This document shows, one piece after another, positions 17,612 through 27,116 of a stretch of 64,000 nucleotides of DNA (its first letter is position 1; each line of letters starts with the position of its first letter). The DNA lies in the NCBI RefSeq assembly GCF_000443995.1, contig NZ_AUMC01000003.1, forward strand, positions 248,001 to 312,000, read 5' to 3'. Under the pieces are notes generated by a model. That model worked only from the letters and a program-made list of their open reading frames with translations. It did not search any database and was not told the DNA's origin. Both the position numbers and the translations under genes were made by a program. The DNA comes from Bacteriovorax sp. BAL6_X (GTDB taxonomy: Bacteria > Bdellovibrionota > Bacteriovoracia > Bacteriovoracales > Bacteriovoracaceae).

Positions 17612-18076
17612 CTAGAAGTAACCTTTATCTGAGTCTGCAGATGCTGCAGCTTCTTCAGAAGAGTAATAGTACTCATTTGGAATTTCAACTGTTGGTACTG
17701 ACCATAAATTATCAATATCGTAAGCTTCACGAGCTGACTCATCAAAGATATGAACAATGATGTCACCAAGGTCAATTAGAATCCAATCCGTTTGTTGGTG
17801 TAGACCTTCTTTAGAGATGACTGTTTGTCCTTTTCTCTTCATTTGCTTTGCAATCTCATCAGACATAGCATTTGCCATTGAAGAGTTTGTTGCAGAAGCA
17901 AGAATGAAGTAATCAGCAAGAGCAGTAGTTTTTCTCATATCAAGAACTTTAAGGTTGATACCTTTAAAGTTTCCAAGAATCCAAGCACTTGCCATTGCAA
18001 TATTTAGAGGAAATTCTAGTTTTGAATTATCTGCAATTTCATCTACATTTTTTGTGATAAATTCATTTTGTGACAT
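17612..18076 (-). CDS. rsfS: Ribosomal silencing factor RsfS
   Basis: A 154-residue protein with the RsfS (Iojap/DUF143) core. Characteristic pieces are KVLDMRKTTALADYFILASATNSSMANAMSDEIAKQMK, QQTDWILIDLGDIIVHIF and REAYDIDNLW. RsfS binds ribosomal protein uL14 and blocks subunit joining during starvation. The N-terminal 20 residues and the C-terminal acidic Glu/Ala/Ser tail are extra to the conserved domain. It is spaced 3 bases from the obgE stop and 6 from rlmH, consistent with one ribosome-related operon. Confidence 0.93.
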   Translation of the reverse strand: MSQNEFITKNVDEIADNSKLEFPLNIAMASAWILGNFKGINLKVLDMRKTTALADYFILASATNSSMANAMSDEIAKQMKRKGQTVISKEGLHQQTDWILIDLGDIIVHIFDESAREAYDIDNLWSVPTVEIPNEYYYSSEEAAASADSDKGYF

Positions 18077-18079
18077 TGG

Positions 18080-19090
<1,011 letters not shown>

Positions 19091-19097
19091 TTATATA

Positions 19098-19130
19098 AAA
19101 AAAGGGAGCACTATGTATAGGCTCCCTTTA
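19098..19130 (-). terminator. Intrinsic terminator/attenuator between rpmA and obgE
   Basis: On the minus strand AAAGGGAGC pairs with GCTCCCTTT around a 10-base loop, followed by TTTT and AT-rich sequence. It lies only about 20 bases upstream of the obgE start, so either partial read-through or a promoter nearby must serve obgE. Confidence 0.85.
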
Positions 19131-19170
19131 ATATTTACAACTAATTAATAGCGTAAAATGGTAATTTTAA

Positions 19171-19425
19171 TTAAGCTTCAACAACAGAAACGATTTGTTT
19201 CTTCTTGTTATAGAAACCAAATTGAACTTTACCTTCTTTCGTAGCGAATAGAGTAAAGTCTTTTCCAACTTTTACGTTTTTTCCAGCGTGGAACTTAGAT
19301 CCCGCTTGTCTTACAATGATGTTTCCTGGAACAACTGCTTCACCACCAAACTTCTTAACACCATACATATTTGGGTTTGAATCACGACCGTTACTTGTTG
19401 AACCACCGGCTTTTTTGTGTGCCAT
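19171..19425 (-). CDS. rpmA: Ribosomal protein bL27
   Basis: An 84-residue protein matching bL27 over its full length: [19 protein letters not shown] (the universal N-terminal tail reaching the peptidyl-transferase centre), RLGVK-equivalent [26 protein letters not shown] and [11 protein letters not shown]. It has no cleavable Firmicutes-type N-terminal extension. It is the second gene of rplU-rpmA, 26 bases after the rplU stop. Confidence 0.98.
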   Translation of the reverse strand: MAHKKAGGSTSNGRDSNPNMYGVKKFGGEAVVPGNIIVRQAGSKFHAGKNVKVGKDFTLFATKEGKVQFGFYNKKKQIVSVVEA

Positions 19426-19451
19426 ATCTAACTCCTAAAATTGATAATTAA

Positions 19452-19757
19452 TTAAGCTTTAACTTCTTTGATTTTTAAAGTTGTAAAGTGTTGTCTGTGT
19501 CCGTTCTTCTTGATGTACTTACCTGGCTTTCTTTTAGAAACGATAACTTTTCTTGAACGATCATGTCTTACTACTTCAGCAACAACTTTAGCACCAGCAA
19601 CAGTTGGAGCACCAACTTTTGCACTTTCACCACCAACAAATAGAACCTTGTCGAACTCTACTGTTGAACCAGCTTCTTGATCTAATTTCTGAACATCAAT
19701 AGTCATACCAGCTTCTACTCTGTACTGGTGACCTGAGATCTCTACTACTCCGTACAT
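19452..19757 (-). CDS. rplU: Ribosomal protein bL21
   Basis: A 101-residue protein of standard bL21 length: MYGVVEISGHQYRVEAGMTIDVQKL at the start, FDKVLFVGG in the middle, and the RNA-binding C-terminal part KRKPGKYIKKNGHRQHFTTLKI. It heads the rplU-rpmA-(terminator)-obgE-rsfS-rlmH run on the minus strand and is divergent from the 20002 gene. Confidence 0.97.
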   Translation of the reverse strand: MYGVVEISGHQYRVEAGMTIDVQKLDQEAGSTVEFDKVLFVGGESAKVGAPTVAGAKVVAEVVRHDRSRKVIVSKRKPGKYIKKNGHRQHFTTLKIKEVKA

Positions 19758-19796
19758 ACTTTCTCCTAATGAAAGGCAGTCTTTGGGGGTTGCTAT

Positions 19797-19802
19797 ATTA
19801 TA
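19797..19802 (-). promoter_or_regulatory. Likely -10 element of the rplU promoter
   Basis: A perfect TATAAT on the minus strand, about 40 bases before the rplU ATG. No convincing -35 box is found at the usual distance, so the call rests on the -10 and its position. Confidence 0.35.
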
Positions 19803-20001
19803 TCGCGAACTCTTTTTTCCCTCGGACTGAAATTAACTTTATGAAACTAGGATTTTTATTAATAATTGGGCCTGTTGTCAAGGACTAAGACGCAATTACA
19901 CTCCTTTATTTGAGGATTTTTTGCCTAGCGCTAAGCGGAAGTGCCTCCGAGCTTATTTTGTCGGAGAAAATACCGAAAAATTAAGTTGAATGGAGGCTCT
20001 A

Positions 20002-20811
20002 ATGCAATCTGTAAGTAATGAAAAATACACATATTATCAATATGCTAAGGAACAGGCCCTGCCTGTTTATATTAGACTGCGCGTTGCGGAGTTCGATCCT
20101 GAGATCGCGGGATTTTTACAAATCATGAATTTTACCGAACTAGGTGAAAAAGAGAGTGAGCTGGCCCAACAAAATTTAGCGTCTAATCAGATGGCCAAGG
20201 TCATGACAATTGATGAGGCTACACCAATGGTTGCCGCTCAAATTAGATCAAATTTTGATAACGATAAGTACGGCAAAGAGTCTATTGTTCAAAAGCCAGG
20301 CTATAATGTCTACCGCTATAAGAATATGGCCATGATTGTTCTCTCTTTAGCTTCAAATGAGTGGATAATGGGAACATTTCCTGAACTTGGTCACACTGAA
20401 AGAGAATTTGAAAGTCGAGTGGTAATTAATCGCTTTCTTACATGGGCGTTGGCACCAATGGGCATAATTGGACTTTGGGGACACAAAACTAAGCAAGGAA
20501 TCATCTTAGGTCGTATGGCCGAGGTAAAAGGTGAGGTGATCTATATTGATTACCGTAATCAGAATATATTTACGATGAGTGAAGTTCATAAGCTTAGAAA
20601 ATCTGAAATATTCATCAAGCAAGATGCCCTTCATAAGTTGGGGCCAGTAAGAATGAGATTTGAAGATGCTCAAGCATTTCTAGCAATTCATTCGGCCTAC
20701 TTTGGCGCCAACGGAATGCCAATGGCAACAAGACAAGCTGTGGCCACTCTTGCCAAGAATATTATGAGCTATAAGTTTGCAGTCAACGATATAGCAAAAG
20801 AGCTAAATTAA
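20002..20811 (+). CDS. Protein of unknown function (269 aa)
   Basis: The ATG at 20002 is chosen because GGAGG at 19992-19996 lies 5 bases upstream; the in-frame ATG at 19990 overlaps that site. The product is cytoplasmic by appearance and mixed alpha/beta. It has one moderately hydrophobic stretch (VVINRFLTWALAPMGIIGLWG) that could be a buried helix or single membrane segment, then a beta-rich part (GIILGRMAEVKGEVIYIDYR). No catalytic or binding motif is recognised. A hairpin CTCCGA/TCGGAG (19945-19966) lies in its leader. It is convergent with the next gene, sharing a TTAA at the stops. Confidence 0.7.
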   Translation: MQSVSNEKYTYYQYAKEQALPVYIRLRVAEFDPEIAGFLQIMNFTELGEKESELAQQNLASNQMAKVMTIDEATPMVAAQIRSNFDNDKYGKESIVQKPGYNVYRYKNMAMIVLSLASNEWIMGTFPELGHTEREFESRVVINRFLTWALAPMGIIGLWGHKTKQGIILGRMAEVKGEVIYIDYRNQNIFTMSEVHKLRKSEIFIKQDALHKLGPVRMRFEDAQAFLAIHSAYFGANGMPMATRQAVATLAKNIMSYKFAVNDIAKELN

Positions 20812-21350
20812 TTTTTTAAAAGTTTAATGAGAAAAGAATCCTTAATTTTCACATCATCTTTTTTTATCATATGAATGAATATCGGGAAGCATGTAATTGT
20901 ACATGCTCCTGAATATGTTATGGCAAGTCCGGCTTCATCGTTCCAGATATAGACCGATGTGCCGTCATTATTGATGAATTTATCCTGCTTACCATAGCGA
21001 TTGATCAGTGACTGGTGAAAAGTATTGTGAAGAAAATAATTGGGAAGTCTTGCATAGAAATCTAAAACGATTTCATCTCGAACATGAATAAAAACGGGAA
21101 AGAAGTAACTTTGGTGGCGAATTTGAATTTCATATGTTGCCACTGGTTTCTTATCATTAATAAGCCTAATTGCTTTGTAGTCTTTTTTTATATCTGACAG
21201 TTTTTGTCCAGGATGGAAAGGCTTGAATTTATCGAAAGTAAAATCGTAATTTGGTTCTTCTACCTTAGCTTTTGCCGGATTGATAAATATGCAAAATGAT
21301 AAGAGAATAAATGAACATGTTAGAATTTTGTTAAGATTTTTTTCAACCAT
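20808..21350 (-). CDS. Small secreted protein, unknown function
   Basis: A 180-residue product with an N-terminal signal peptide (KILTCSFILLSFCIFINPAKA). The mature protein is beta-rich with many aromatic residues (FTFDKFKPFHPGQKLSDIKKDY, HQSYFFPVFIHVRDEIVLDFYARLP). Two cysteines in SGACTITCFP could form a tight disulfide. The phrase 'GQKLSDIKKDYKA' resembles the calculated start of small beta-lactamase-inhibitor-like folds, but I cannot support that assignment. Monocistronic and convergent with the 20002 gene. Confidence 0.65.
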   Translation of the reverse strand: MVEKNLNKILTCSFILLSFCIFINPAKAKVEEPNYDFTFDKFKPFHPGQKLSDIKKDYKAIRLINDKKPVATYEIQIRHQSYFFPVFIHVRDEIVLDFYARLPNYFLHNTFHQSLINRYGKQDKFINNDGTSVYIWNDEAGLAITYSGACTITCFPIFIHMIKKDDVKIKDSFLIKLLKN

Positions 21351-21397
21351 ACGTTATTTTAAACGATTTGAATTTTTATAGTTAAAAGGGGAATTTA

Positions 21398-22654
21398 ATG
21401 CAACCAGCAGCAAAGAAGGAAGCGCAGAAGATTGGTATTGCAATGGTGCTCGGATTAATTTTGGGTCTTCTGTTACATTATTTTGGAAAGGGTGAATATG
21501 TAAAATTTATTTCTCCTATTGGAGATGCCTTTATCTCCCTTTTAAAAATGGTAATTATTCCTCTTGTTTTCTCTTCAATCTTTATGGCGATGTATCACTT
21601 AGGAACTCCTGAATCTCTAGGTCGAATGGGTGTAAGAGCTGTTGCATACTACTTTGTGACAACATGTATTGCGGTTTTATTTGGTATCATTTTTGTAAAT
21701 CTAATCAATCCTGGCGTTGGTGCAGACCTTGGAGCCGCCGGAGTACAAGGCTTATCAGAGGCGATGCAATCTAAGGTTGCAAGTAGCTCTGGTGGTTGGG
21801 CATCATTATTTGCTTCAATTAAGGAAGTTCTTCTAGGCGCTATACCTACTAATCCATTTGGCTCAATGGCCGATGGTAATATCCTTCAGGTAATTGTCTT
21901 CTCTATTTTAATGGGAATGACTGCATTATTCATTCCTAAAGATAGTGAGCCATTTGTTAAAGTTGTTGGTGCTCTAGAGGCCCTTTCAAATAAACTAACA
22001 ATGGGGGTGATGAGTTTAGCACCTTACGGAATTTTTGTTTTAATGACAGGCGTCCTTGCTAAGTCTGGTTTTGGTGCGATTATTTCACTTTCAAAATATA
22101 TGGTTACAGTAATCTTAGGTCTTATATGCCATGGTATTTTCCTTCTAATTGTAGGAAGTATTCGTAGTAAGACTTCTCCTTTCGAAATATTAAAAGGTGT
22201 GGGACCAGCTATTATCACGGCATTCTCGACAGCTTCTTCTGCGGCAACTCTACCAATTACGATGATGAATGTTGAAGAGAATCTTGGTGTTGATAAGGAC
22301 ACTGCAAAGTTTGTTCTACCTCTAGGTGCGACTGTAAATATGGATGGGACTGCTTTATATGAATCAGTTGCGGCCATCTTTATTGCACAAGCATATGGCT
22401 ATGACTTAGGTCTTACACAACAAATAATTATTTTTATGACAGCTTCTCTTGCGGCCATTGGTGCTGCTGCGATTCCTGGAGCTGGACTCATTACAATGTC
22501 GATTGTTCTTTCGGCCGTTGGTCTTCCTATTGAGGGGATCGGTCTTATCCTGGCCGTTGACAGAATTCTGGATATGTTCAGAACAGCTGTTAATGTATTT
22601 GGTGATGCCATGGGAACAGTTGTTGTTGACTCGATGCTAAGAAATAAAGAGTAA
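21398..22654 (+). CDS. gltP: Dicarboxylate/amino acid:cation symporter (DAACS/GltP type)
   Basis: A 418-residue membrane protein of the glutamate/dicarboxylate transporter family. It shows the family landmarks of the transport domain. The HP1 serine-rich loop is FSTASSAATLPITM, TM7 reads LGATVNMDGTALYE (the family NMDGT motif), and HP2 is IPGAGLITMSIVL; TM8 follows with LAVDRILDMFRTAVNVFGD. It would take up glutamate, aspartate or C4-dicarboxylates with Na+ or H+. The gene symbol is tentative because substrate and ion cannot be read from sequence. It is a single gene with a strong palindromic hairpin downstream. Confidence 0.88.
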   Translation: MQPAAKKEAQKIGIAMVLGLILGLLLHYFGKGEYVKFISPIGDAFISLLKMVIIPLVFSSIFMAMYHLGTPESLGRMGVRAVAYYFVTTCIAVLFGIIFVNLINPGVGADLGAAGVQGLSEAMQSKVASSSGGWASLFASIKEVLLGAIPTNPFGSMADGNILQVIVFSILMGMTALFIPKDSEPFVKVVGALEALSNKLTMGVMSLAPYGIFVLMTGVLAKSGFGAIISLSKYMVTVILGLICHGIFLLIVGSIRSKTSPFEILKGVGPAIITAFSTASSAATLPITMMNVEENLGVDKDTAKFVLPLGATVNMDGTALYESVAAIFIAQAYGYDLGLTQQIIIFMTASLAAIGAAAIPGAGLITMSIVLSAVGLPIEGIGLILAVDRILDMFRTAVNVFGDAMGTVVVDSMLRNKE

Positions 22655-22740
22655 ACAATACAAACTATTGATTTTAGTGCGGAACTTAACCGAAAAAATC
22701 TTTTCCTCGTTGACTCAGACATGACAATTTGAAAAAATAT

Positions 22741-22764
22741 GAGAACCCTAAATTTAGGGTTCTC
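22741..22764 (+). terminator. Perfect palindromic hairpin after the symporter gene
   Basis: A 24-base perfect palindrome (GAGAACCCTAAA and its complement) lies 86 bases past the stop, followed by a short T-containing tract. Probably a terminator, and usable from either strand. Confidence 0.6.
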
Positions 22765-22808
22765 TAATATTTATGAACGCTGAATACACATATAGTTAAG
22801 GATGATCG

Positions 22809-24338
22809 ATGAGAATTAATGGATTAATTTTACTGGTAGCCTCCCAACTGCTCTTTTCATGTATCTCTGTTGAGAAAGATGTCCCGAGCCCGAAGGACAT
22901 TTCTGAAATAGTTGAAACAGATACGGAAATCGAAGCTGATGCGGAGTTCTCAGAAGAGAAGATCATTGCACGCAGTGCTAAGCACGGTGCAGAGTTCTCA
23001 AGTGATCAAATTGTAGGGTCTGCAAAGATCGAACATCCAACATCTCACGAACTTAAGACATACTTCCTATATGGAGCTGAGCACTTAAACCTTGAGAATA
23101 ATTATTTTGATATTCCTGTTGTTTACAATGCTGCTGTAAAAAAATGGATTAAGTATTTTACTACTCGTGGCCGTGGTTTCTTTGAAAGGTACTCTGCGAG
23201 AGCTGGAAGGTATGCACCAATACTTTCTAAGGTTTTAAAAGACAACGGACTTCCACAGGATTTAATTTTCTTAGCAATGGCCGAGTCTGGTTTTCAAACG
23301 AAGGCAAAGTCTTGGGCAAAAGCAGTCGGCCCTTGGCAGTTCATGCCATATACTGGACGTCGTTATGGACTTGAAGTTAATTGGTACGTTGACGAAAGAC
23401 GTGACCCAATTAAATCTTCATATGCAGCTTCAAAATACCTAAGAAAGCTATTTAACCAATTTGGTTCTTGGGAACTTGCTGCTGCTTCGTATAATGCTGG
23501 TGAAGGGAAGATGTCTCGTGCGATTCGCCGCTACCGTACAAAGAACTTTTGGAAAATTAGAAAGGGACGCTACCTTAAGCCAGAAACAAAAAACTATGTT
23601 CCAAAAATTATGGCCCTTGCGATTATCGGAAAGAACCTTAAATCATTTGGTTTTGAAGAAATCGATTGGCATGAGCCTTTAGACTTTCAAGAGATTTCTG
23701 TTCCAGGTGGAGCTGACTTATTTGAAATAGCAAAAGACTTAAATGTTGAATTTGATGATCTACACTACTTAAACCCTGAGATTCAAAGATGGTTTACGCC
23801 ACCAACTCATAAGACCTATACTCTAAGAGTTCCTGTTGGAAAAAGAGAACAGTGGGCCGCTTGTTGTACACAGAAGAACTACGTTGCAAGTCAGGACGTT
23901 TTTCAAAAGTACCGCGTAAGAGGAAAAAGAACTCGACTTGATGATGTTGCAAGAAAGTTCAAGATTAAGGATAAAGAAGTTCTTACTTGGCTAAATGATG
24001 ATTACCGCTCTCATCGCTCTAGAGTTAAACGTGGATCATATGTAACGCTACCTTTCAGAATTGGTCAGAGTAAAAAAGATAATATGTATGCTGACCTTTA
24101 CGATAAACCACGTAAGTCAGTAGTGAGGAAGAGAAAGTATCGCAATCGTATTCGCCTAGCTAAACAACGTGGAAAGAAAATTAGTAATCCAACTAAATAC
24201 TATACAGTTCAACGTGGTGACTCTCTGTGGTCAGTATCACGAAAAACTGGAGTTAGTCTTGATACGCTTATTGTTTCTAACTTAAACATTATTAAGAAGA
24301 GACAAATAAGAGCAGGTGATAGACTCGTCATTAAATAA
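22809..24338 (+). CDS. mltD: MltD-like membrane-bound lytic murein transglycosylase with LysM
   Basis: A 509-residue lipoprotein: signal peptide with lipobox LLFSC. The SLT catalytic domain (about residues 130-260) contains FLAMAESGFQTKAKSWAKAVGPWQFM with the catalytic Glu near residue 159, and later AAASYNAGEG. After it come a LysM-like segment (about 290-345) and a clear C-terminal LysM (YYTVQRGDSLWSVSRKTGVSL). The middle part is very basic. MltD enzymes cleave peptidoglycan glycan strands to 1,6-anhydro-MurNAc products at the inner face of the outer membrane. In a predator it could act on its own or on prey wall; the sequence does not tell. Confidence 0.93.
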   Translation: MRINGLILLVASQLLFSCISVEKDVPSPKDISEIVETDTEIEADAEFSEEKIIARSAKHGAEFSSDQIVGSAKIEHPTSHELKTYFLYGAEHLNLENNYFDIPVVYNAAVKKWIKYFTTRGRGFFERYSARAGRYAPILSKVLKDNGLPQDLIFLAMAESGFQTKAKSWAKAVGPWQFMPYTGRRYGLEVNWYVDERRDPIKSSYAASKYLRKLFNQFGSWELAAASYNAGEGKMSRAIRRYRTKNFWKIRKGRYLKPETKNYVPKIMALAIIGKNLKSFGFEEIDWHEPLDFQEISVPGGADLFEIAKDLNVEFDDLHYLNPEIQRWFTPPTHKTYTLRVPVGKREQWAACCTQKNYVASQDVFQKYRVRGKRTRLDDVARKFKIKDKEVLTWLNDDYRSHRSRVKRGSYVTLPFRIGQSKKDNMYADLYDKPRKSVVRKRKYRNRIRLAKQRGKKISNPTKYYTVQRGDSLWSVSRKTGVSLDTLIVSNLNIIKKRQIRAGDRLVIK

Positions 24339-24378
24339 TCTAAAAAAATGTAAGAAAAAAATAGTGAAAAATATCTGG

Positions 24379-24410
24379 AACCACGCTTTAATGCGTGGTT
24401 TCGCTATTTT
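24379..24410 (+). terminator. Intrinsic terminator after mltD
   Basis: AACCACGC (24379-24386) pairs with GCGTGGTT (24393-24400) around a 6-base loop, followed by TTCGCTATTTT. It lies inside the open frame that extends upstream of the 24469 gene, supporting the later start for that gene. Confidence 0.85.
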
Positions 24411-24468
24411 AATTCCAAAAAAAATAAGCTATTGTATTGCCAAACACAACACACAAGGAATTTGGTAC

Positions 24469-25608
24469 ATGGCCTATAGCGATATTCTAAAGCTTAAAAA
24501 AGTCGAAGTTAAACAAGAAGAGAAAACATTTATTAAAAATTTAATTGTTGGAAATGATATCTTTGCGATCGATTTATTTGACCATTTAAATAACTTAGAT
24601 GCGACAAGTGTGAAGCTTCTTTCAGAGGAAGAAATTACTGAAGATAATTTTAAACTGATGGGGCCATCATTAATTCGCGGTGAAGAAAATATTTCAATCT
24701 TTAAAGAGCTAGGCTTAGTTGAAGAAGCTCAAATTAGTGGCTCTTGTTTTTATAAAGACTCAAAATTTCATGCTTTTGGCTCACGTACAAAGCCAATGCC
24801 ACTACTTTGGGGAGAAGAAAGTTATATTGATAATCATATTCAATTATCACCTTCTCAAATCCTTCCCTCACTTAAGAAAGAAGGGCTTCTTGAGAGAATT
24901 AAAGAAAAAAATTACGGCCTAAGAATCAAAGAAATTTTCCGCACAACTCCTGAAGAATTAATTGATCAGGCCTTCTGGAAAGTATGCCTAACAAATGGGC
25001 TAATTATTGAATGTGAAAATCTTTACTGGGGAGAGTCTCCATCTAAATTCTTAGAGCTTTTCCAAGAAAAGAAAACGCTTTCTAGTGAATTTATCGAATT
25101 TTGTGAAAGCACGACAACACCATGCTCTTTATATGTTCACTTAGATTTAGAAGAGAAGATTACAAAGGATGAGGAAGCAGAGCAGACTTACTTCTTTCCA
25201 CTTTCGTTTACCCACGACTGGGGACATTTTATTGGTGAAATCTGTGAATCAGAGAGCGAAGGTTATGCTCAAACTGCTAAATTTGTCACTTTTGTCGATA
25301 AAGAAGAGAGTTCAGAGGAAGATATTTCTAAAAAAATCAATCTTTTGAAGAAAAACTTGGCTAAGAATTTTGACGCTTTTGATGAGAATAAGTCAAAGGA
25401 GCGCGTGGTTTTAAGAGATTATTCTTATTGTCCAGATATTGACGATTCTTCAATTGCAGATGGAACCCTAAATGAAGATCATCTAATCTTCTTTAGTTTT
25501 AACGCTCCTTTGAAGCAAGCGGCGACAAAAAATGTTACGTTCGTAGATTCTTGGATGTCGTCAAAATTTCTCGCACGTGGTGTGGCCGTCCAAGCAAAGA
25601 TAAAATAA
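24469..25608 (+). CDS. Protein of unknown function (379 aa)
   Basis: The ATG at 24469 follows AAGGAA (24455-24460) with 8-base spacing; the frame is open upstream to 24316 but that part crosses the mltD terminator. The product is cytoplasmic and acidic. It begins with a strand-helix stretch NLIVGNDIFAIDLFDHLN that resembles a Rossmann start but lacks the GxGxxG glycine pattern. It includes an ISGSCFYKDSKFHAFGSRTKPMPLLWGEE region and an LSFTHDWGHFIGE segment. I recognise no family. It has its own transcription unit between two terminator-like hairpins. Confidence 0.7.
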   Translation: MAYSDILKLKKVEVKQEEKTFIKNLIVGNDIFAIDLFDHLNNLDATSVKLLSEEEITEDNFKLMGPSLIRGEENISIFKELGLVEEAQISGSCFYKDSKFHAFGSRTKPMPLLWGEESYIDNHIQLSPSQILPSLKKEGLLERIKEKNYGLRIKEIFRTTPEELIDQAFWKVCLTNGLIIECENLYWGESPSKFLELFQEKKTLSSEFIEFCESTTTPCSLYVHLDLEEKITKDEEAEQTYFFPLSFTHDWGHFIGEICESESEGYAQTAKFVTFVDKEESSEEDISKKINLLKKNLAKNFDAFDENKSKERVVLRDYSYCPDIDDSSIADGTLNEDHLIFFSFNAPLKQAATKNVTFVDSWMSSKFLARGVAVQAKIK

Positions 25609-25760
25609 AAAATACTTATCAATACTCCGGAGTTGCGAATTCTTTAGCAATTTCGGGGTGTTGACATTCATCCCAACTCCTTTGAAAATTTAAGAACTAA
25701 CATTTATTAGAAGGGTTTAATTTTTAAACTCAAGGATTTTACTCACTCAAGGAGAGGAAT

Positions 25761-26942
25761 ATGAAAAAGGTATTTTTAGGAGCAGCAACGCTAGCACTTT
25801 TAAGTACAAGCGCTTACGCAACAAAAGCAAGACTTCTTGCTCTTGGTGATGAAGTTGAAGACAACTACTACACAATGGATGATCGTTACATCTTTACTAA
25901 CGCATCATTTGTAAACAACTTTGGTGACATGGTTGTACTTGAATATGGCTCAGAGGGAATTGGTTCTGGAGCATCAACACTTGATACTGATGGTGATCCA
26001 AAAGCAATGGGTGGATTCTTTAAGAAAATGGGGAACTTCACATATGGTCTTTACCTTGGAAATGAATCAAATATTTCATCATCTCTAAGAATTCTTGCAT
26101 CTGCGCCAGCATCAGGAGGCTATCTTGCTACATCTGATAATCAAGTAGAGCTTTTCATTGGTGGTAAAGCCGGTGTGAACTGGGGTGCTTCTTTTGTTTA
26201 CGCTTCCTCAGAAAGAAATGTTGAAAGTCTTCCGGCACCAGGTACTTTCCATGTGCATGAAGATAGTGCAATGGCAGTTAAGCTTGGTGTTAATAAAGAC
26301 AATTGGGATGCATATACAAATATCTCTCTTAACTCAGAATCAGAGAATAAAACGACAGGTAATAAATTTGATGGAACACTTGGTGTTCAAGTTGGTGGTT
26401 CTTACACAATCAATAATGACACTAAATTTTATGGTTCATATAAGACATTTACATGGGATCAAGAAAGAGGCTTAGGTGCTGAAGATGGAGATCTTTCTCG
26501 TCTAGATCTTGGAGCAGGTAAAGAATACAAAGTTGAAGGTGGAATGGTTTTCGTAAGAACTGCATTCCAAATGATCAATGTAGAAGTTAATGCTGCTCCT
26601 GGTAAAGCAAAGCTAGAAACTATGAATCTTCCAGTTATTATTGGTGCTGAAACTAAAGCAACTGATTGGTTAACTCTAAGAGGTTCTGTTTCTCAGTCTA
26701 TTTATTCAAATGCAAAATCTACTGACCTTGCAAATGCGACAGGCGGATCAACTAATATTTTAGCATCAGCTGTTGTTGCTGACTATAATGGATCTTACAC
26801 AAATGGTGATGCTTCTTTTGAAAATACAACAAGAGTTGCAGTAGGTGCTACTCTTACTTATAAAACTGTTGATATTGATGTTTACACTGGTTCAAACGGT
26901 GAAGACACTGATTCAAGAGTTGCTATGAAGTATAACTTCTAA
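25761..26942 (+). CDS. Outer-membrane beta-barrel (porin-like) protein
   Basis: A 393-residue protein with a signal peptide (KKVFLGAATLALLSTSAYA) and a mature part of alternating polar/hydrophobic strands rich in Gly, Asn and Thr. It ends in AMKYNF, the C-terminal Phe signature recognised by the BAM machinery. After the signal peptide, ARLLALGDEVEDNYYTMDDRYIFTNASFV resembles the N-terminal plug-like segment of a delta-proteobacterial outer-membrane protein group. A strong ribosome-binding site (GGAGAGG) precedes the ATG. It is not an obvious paralog of the four barrels that follow. TTGACA at 25671-25676 may be its -35 box, though no good -10 follows. Confidence 0.8.
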   Translation: MKKVFLGAATLALLSTSAYATKARLLALGDEVEDNYYTMDDRYIFTNASFVNNFGDMVVLEYGSEGIGSGASTLDTDGDPKAMGGFFKKMGNFTYGLYLGNESNISSSLRILASAPASGGYLATSDNQVELFIGGKAGVNWGASFVYASSERNVESLPAPGTFHVHEDSAMAVKLGVNKDNWDAYTNISLNSESENKTTGNKFDGTLGVQVGGSYTINNDTKFYGSYKTFTWDQERGLGAEDGDLSRLDLGAGKEYKVEGGMVFVRTAFQMINVEVNAAPGKAKLETMNLPVIIGAETKATDWLTLRGSVSQSIYSNAKSTDLANATGGSTNILASAVVADYNGSYTNGDASFENTTRVAVGATLTYKTVDIDVYTGSNGEDTDSRVAMKYNF

Positions 26943-26971
26943 TCAACTTTAAAATTTTTGATTATATACAG

Positions 26972-26999
26972 AAGGCCGTGGAAGCATAACCACGGCCTT
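26972..26999 (+). terminator. Terminator after the 25761 porin gene
   Basis: AAGGCCGTGG (26972-26981) pairs perfectly with CCACGGCCTT (26990-26999) around an 8-base loop, then TTCTT. GC-rich stem typical of an intrinsic terminator. Confidence 0.85.
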
Positions 27000-27022
27000 T
27001 CTTAAAAAAAAGTAAAAAAAAA

Positions 27023-27089
27023 TTGCACACAAAAACAAAAAGGGTATAATTTAGTAAATTATTTTTAAAATCGAACTAGAACGCTAGTT
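27023..27089 (+). promoter_or_regulatory. Promoter and 5' hairpin of the first tandem outer-membrane gene
   Basis: A perfect TATAAT at 27045-27050 has a poor -35 (TTGCAC, 27023-27028, spacing 16). The transcript would start near 27057. A small hairpin AACTAG-AACG-CTAGTT (27074-27089) then lies close to its 5' end, 15 bases before the AAGGAG ribosome-binding site at 27105. Such 5' stems often stabilise abundant porin mRNAs; that role here is inference. Confidence 0.55.
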
Positions 27090-27116
27090 TAAATAAAACA
27101 AAACAAGGAGTAAGTT

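Noticed and set aside
24316-24468. N-terminal extension of the 24469 gene
   Set aside because: It crosses the mltD stop and terminator and has no ribosome-binding site; the ATG at 24469 does.
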